Shown: piece after piece, positions 5,613-6,392 of the stretch
How positions within the stretch are numbered: position 1 is the stretch's first letter
How the letters are laid out: each line of letters starts with the position of its first letter
NCBI GenBank assembly: GCA_013329135.1
Contig: DUKU01000047.1
Coordinates: 1 to 6,392 of the forward strand
Reading direction: 5' to 3'
DNA length: 6,392 bases
Source of the DNA: Thermoplasmata archaeon
GTDB lineage: Archaea; Thermoplasmatota; Thermoplasmata; UBA10834
Translations under genes and position numbers: made by a program
The notes under the pieces: generated by a model
Told to the model about the DNA's origin: nothing
The model's database searches: none
The model's input: only the letters and a program-made list of their open reading frames with translations

Positions 5613-6392
5613 TCATCCACCTCCGAATAGCCTCATCACGATCTCCACCGCGGAGTCGATCCTCGAGAATATCAGGCCAGGGAACACACCGAACACCGCG
5701 ATGAGCGCCATGAGCGCGGCGACGGGGACGTACTCGAACCAGTCCATGTCCTTCAGGTGAGACGTGTCGATCCTGTCCGTCATCGGGCCGAACATGGACC
5801 TCTGCAACGCCCACAGGTAGTAGGCGGCGGTCACGGCGACCGCCACGATTGGCACCAAGACCCACAAGGACCACTTCACGAAGGTCGCGTAGAACACCAT
5901 GAACTCCGCCGCGAAGCTGACCAGGCCAGGGAGACCAAGGGATGCAAGGAAACCCGCGGTCATGAGCGTAGCGGCGATGGGCATGCGCTTGGACAGCCCG
6001 CCCAGCATTGGTATGAGCCTGGTGCCGCACTTGTGCTGCATGACGCCGCACATCATGAACAGGACAGCGGTGACGAGCCCGTGGGCGAACATCGTGAACA
6101 CGCCCGCGACGATGCCCACCTGGCTCAGGGTGGCGAAACCCAGAAGGACGAAACCCATGTGGCTGATGGACGAGTATGCGACCATCTTCTTCAGGTCCTT
6201 CTGAGCGAGGCACAGCATCGCGCCGTACACTATGCTGATGACGCCTATCACGGCCATGAGGATCGAGAGCTCGCTCGCGCCCTCCGGCAGCGAAGGTATC
6301 GCGACTCGTATGATGCCGTAGCCGCCCATCTTCAGGAGCAGGCCGGCCAGGAGCACGGACCCTGCCGTGGGCGCCTCCACATGGGCATCCGG
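5613..6392 (-). CDS. nuoM: Complex I proton-pumping subunit M (NuoM/FpoM), C-terminal half (5' end outside window)
   Basis: This is a second antiporter-like subunit of the complex I membrane arm. The 259 visible residues are about half of a usual 500-residue NuoM, and the frame is still open at the right edge. They start with PDAHVEAPTAGS, the signature of the NuoM helix 7-8 loop, followed by LLLKMGGYG with the conserved channel Lys (visible residue 21). Further NuoM features are MVAYSSISHMGF, a helix with His104 in MFAHGLVTAVLF, and LGLPGLVSFAAEF with the conserved helix-12 Glu (visible residue 163; E407 region of E. coli NuoM). The motif ends separate it from NuoL, which has a long C-terminal amphipathic helix, and from NuoN. 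The ATG- or GTG-like start near 6380 is internal, not the real start. The gene ends GGT GGA TGA, and its last codons carry the nuoN ribosome-binding site. Confidence 0.93.
   Translation of the reverse strand, partial: PDAHVEAPTAGSVLLAGLLLKMGGYGIIRVAIPSLPEGASELSILMAVIGVISIVYGAMLCLAQKDLKKMVAYSSISHMGFVLLGFATLSQVGIVAGVFTMFAHGLVTAVLFMMCGVMQHKCGTRLIPMLGGLSKRMPIAATLMTAGFLASLGLPGLVSFAAEFMVFYATFVKWSLWVLVPIVAVAVTAAYYLWALQRSMFGPMTDRIDTSHLKDMDWFEYVPVAALMALIAVFGVFPGLIFSRIDSAVEIVMRLFGGG
5618..5624 (-). promoter_or_regulatory. Shine-Dalgarno site deciding the nuoN start
   Basis: On the minus strand GGAGGTG is a full match to the archaeal anti-Shine-Dalgarno core. It is followed by a 6-nt spacer and TTG at 5611. 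It lies within the terminal glycine codons of nuoM and includes the alternative GTG start at 5620, which therefore has no free ribosome-binding site of its own. This arrangement couples translation of nuoN to that of nuoM. Confidence 0.7.

Overview
The window comes from a GC-rich archaeon. Three things show this. The 3' end of an archaeal-type Nob1 rRNA-processing endonuclease opens it. A geranylgeranyl-reductase-family flavoprotein sits beside a prenyl diphosphate synthase. The divergent start sites have archaeal TATA boxes placed for leaderless or nearly leaderless transcripts. Frequent AGG arginine codons, TTG starts and a Nuo/Fpo-type complex I operon would fit a high-GC Thermoplasmatota lineage, but that placement is inference; no marker gene here settles it.

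Layout: (1) 1-219, plus strand, the last 72 codons of nob1. (2) 275-3042, minus strand, a tight three-gene operon read right to left: long-chain polyprenyl diphosphate synthase, then a UbiE/MenG-type methyltransferase (3-nt gap), then a geranylgeranyl-reductase-family FAD enzyme (22-bp overlap, TTG start). (3) 3043-3193, a divergent intergenic region with a TATA box for each side and a 7-bp inverted repeat between them. (4) 3194-4120, plus strand, a MenA-like UbiA prenyltransferase. (5) 4124-6392, minus strand, the end of a complex I operon: the C-terminal half of NuoM/FpoM followed by complete NuoN/FpoN, whose stop codon lies 3 bp from that of the prenyltransferase gene.

Taken together, sections 2-5 look like a respiratory-lipid locus. 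The synthase would build a long isoprenoid tail, the UbiA enzyme would attach it to an aromatic ring, the methyltransferase would methylate the ring, the reductase could saturate the tail (or act on membrane lipids), and complex I would use the finished carrier. Menaquinone is the most likely product; methanophenazine or another prenylated carrier cannot be excluded because no ring-building gene is in view.

There is no mobile element, CRISPR array, tRNA or rRNA, and no gap above 300 bases. I found no clearly undescribed system. The points most worth checking are the joint quinone and tail-reduction operon and the dyad in its divergent promoter.
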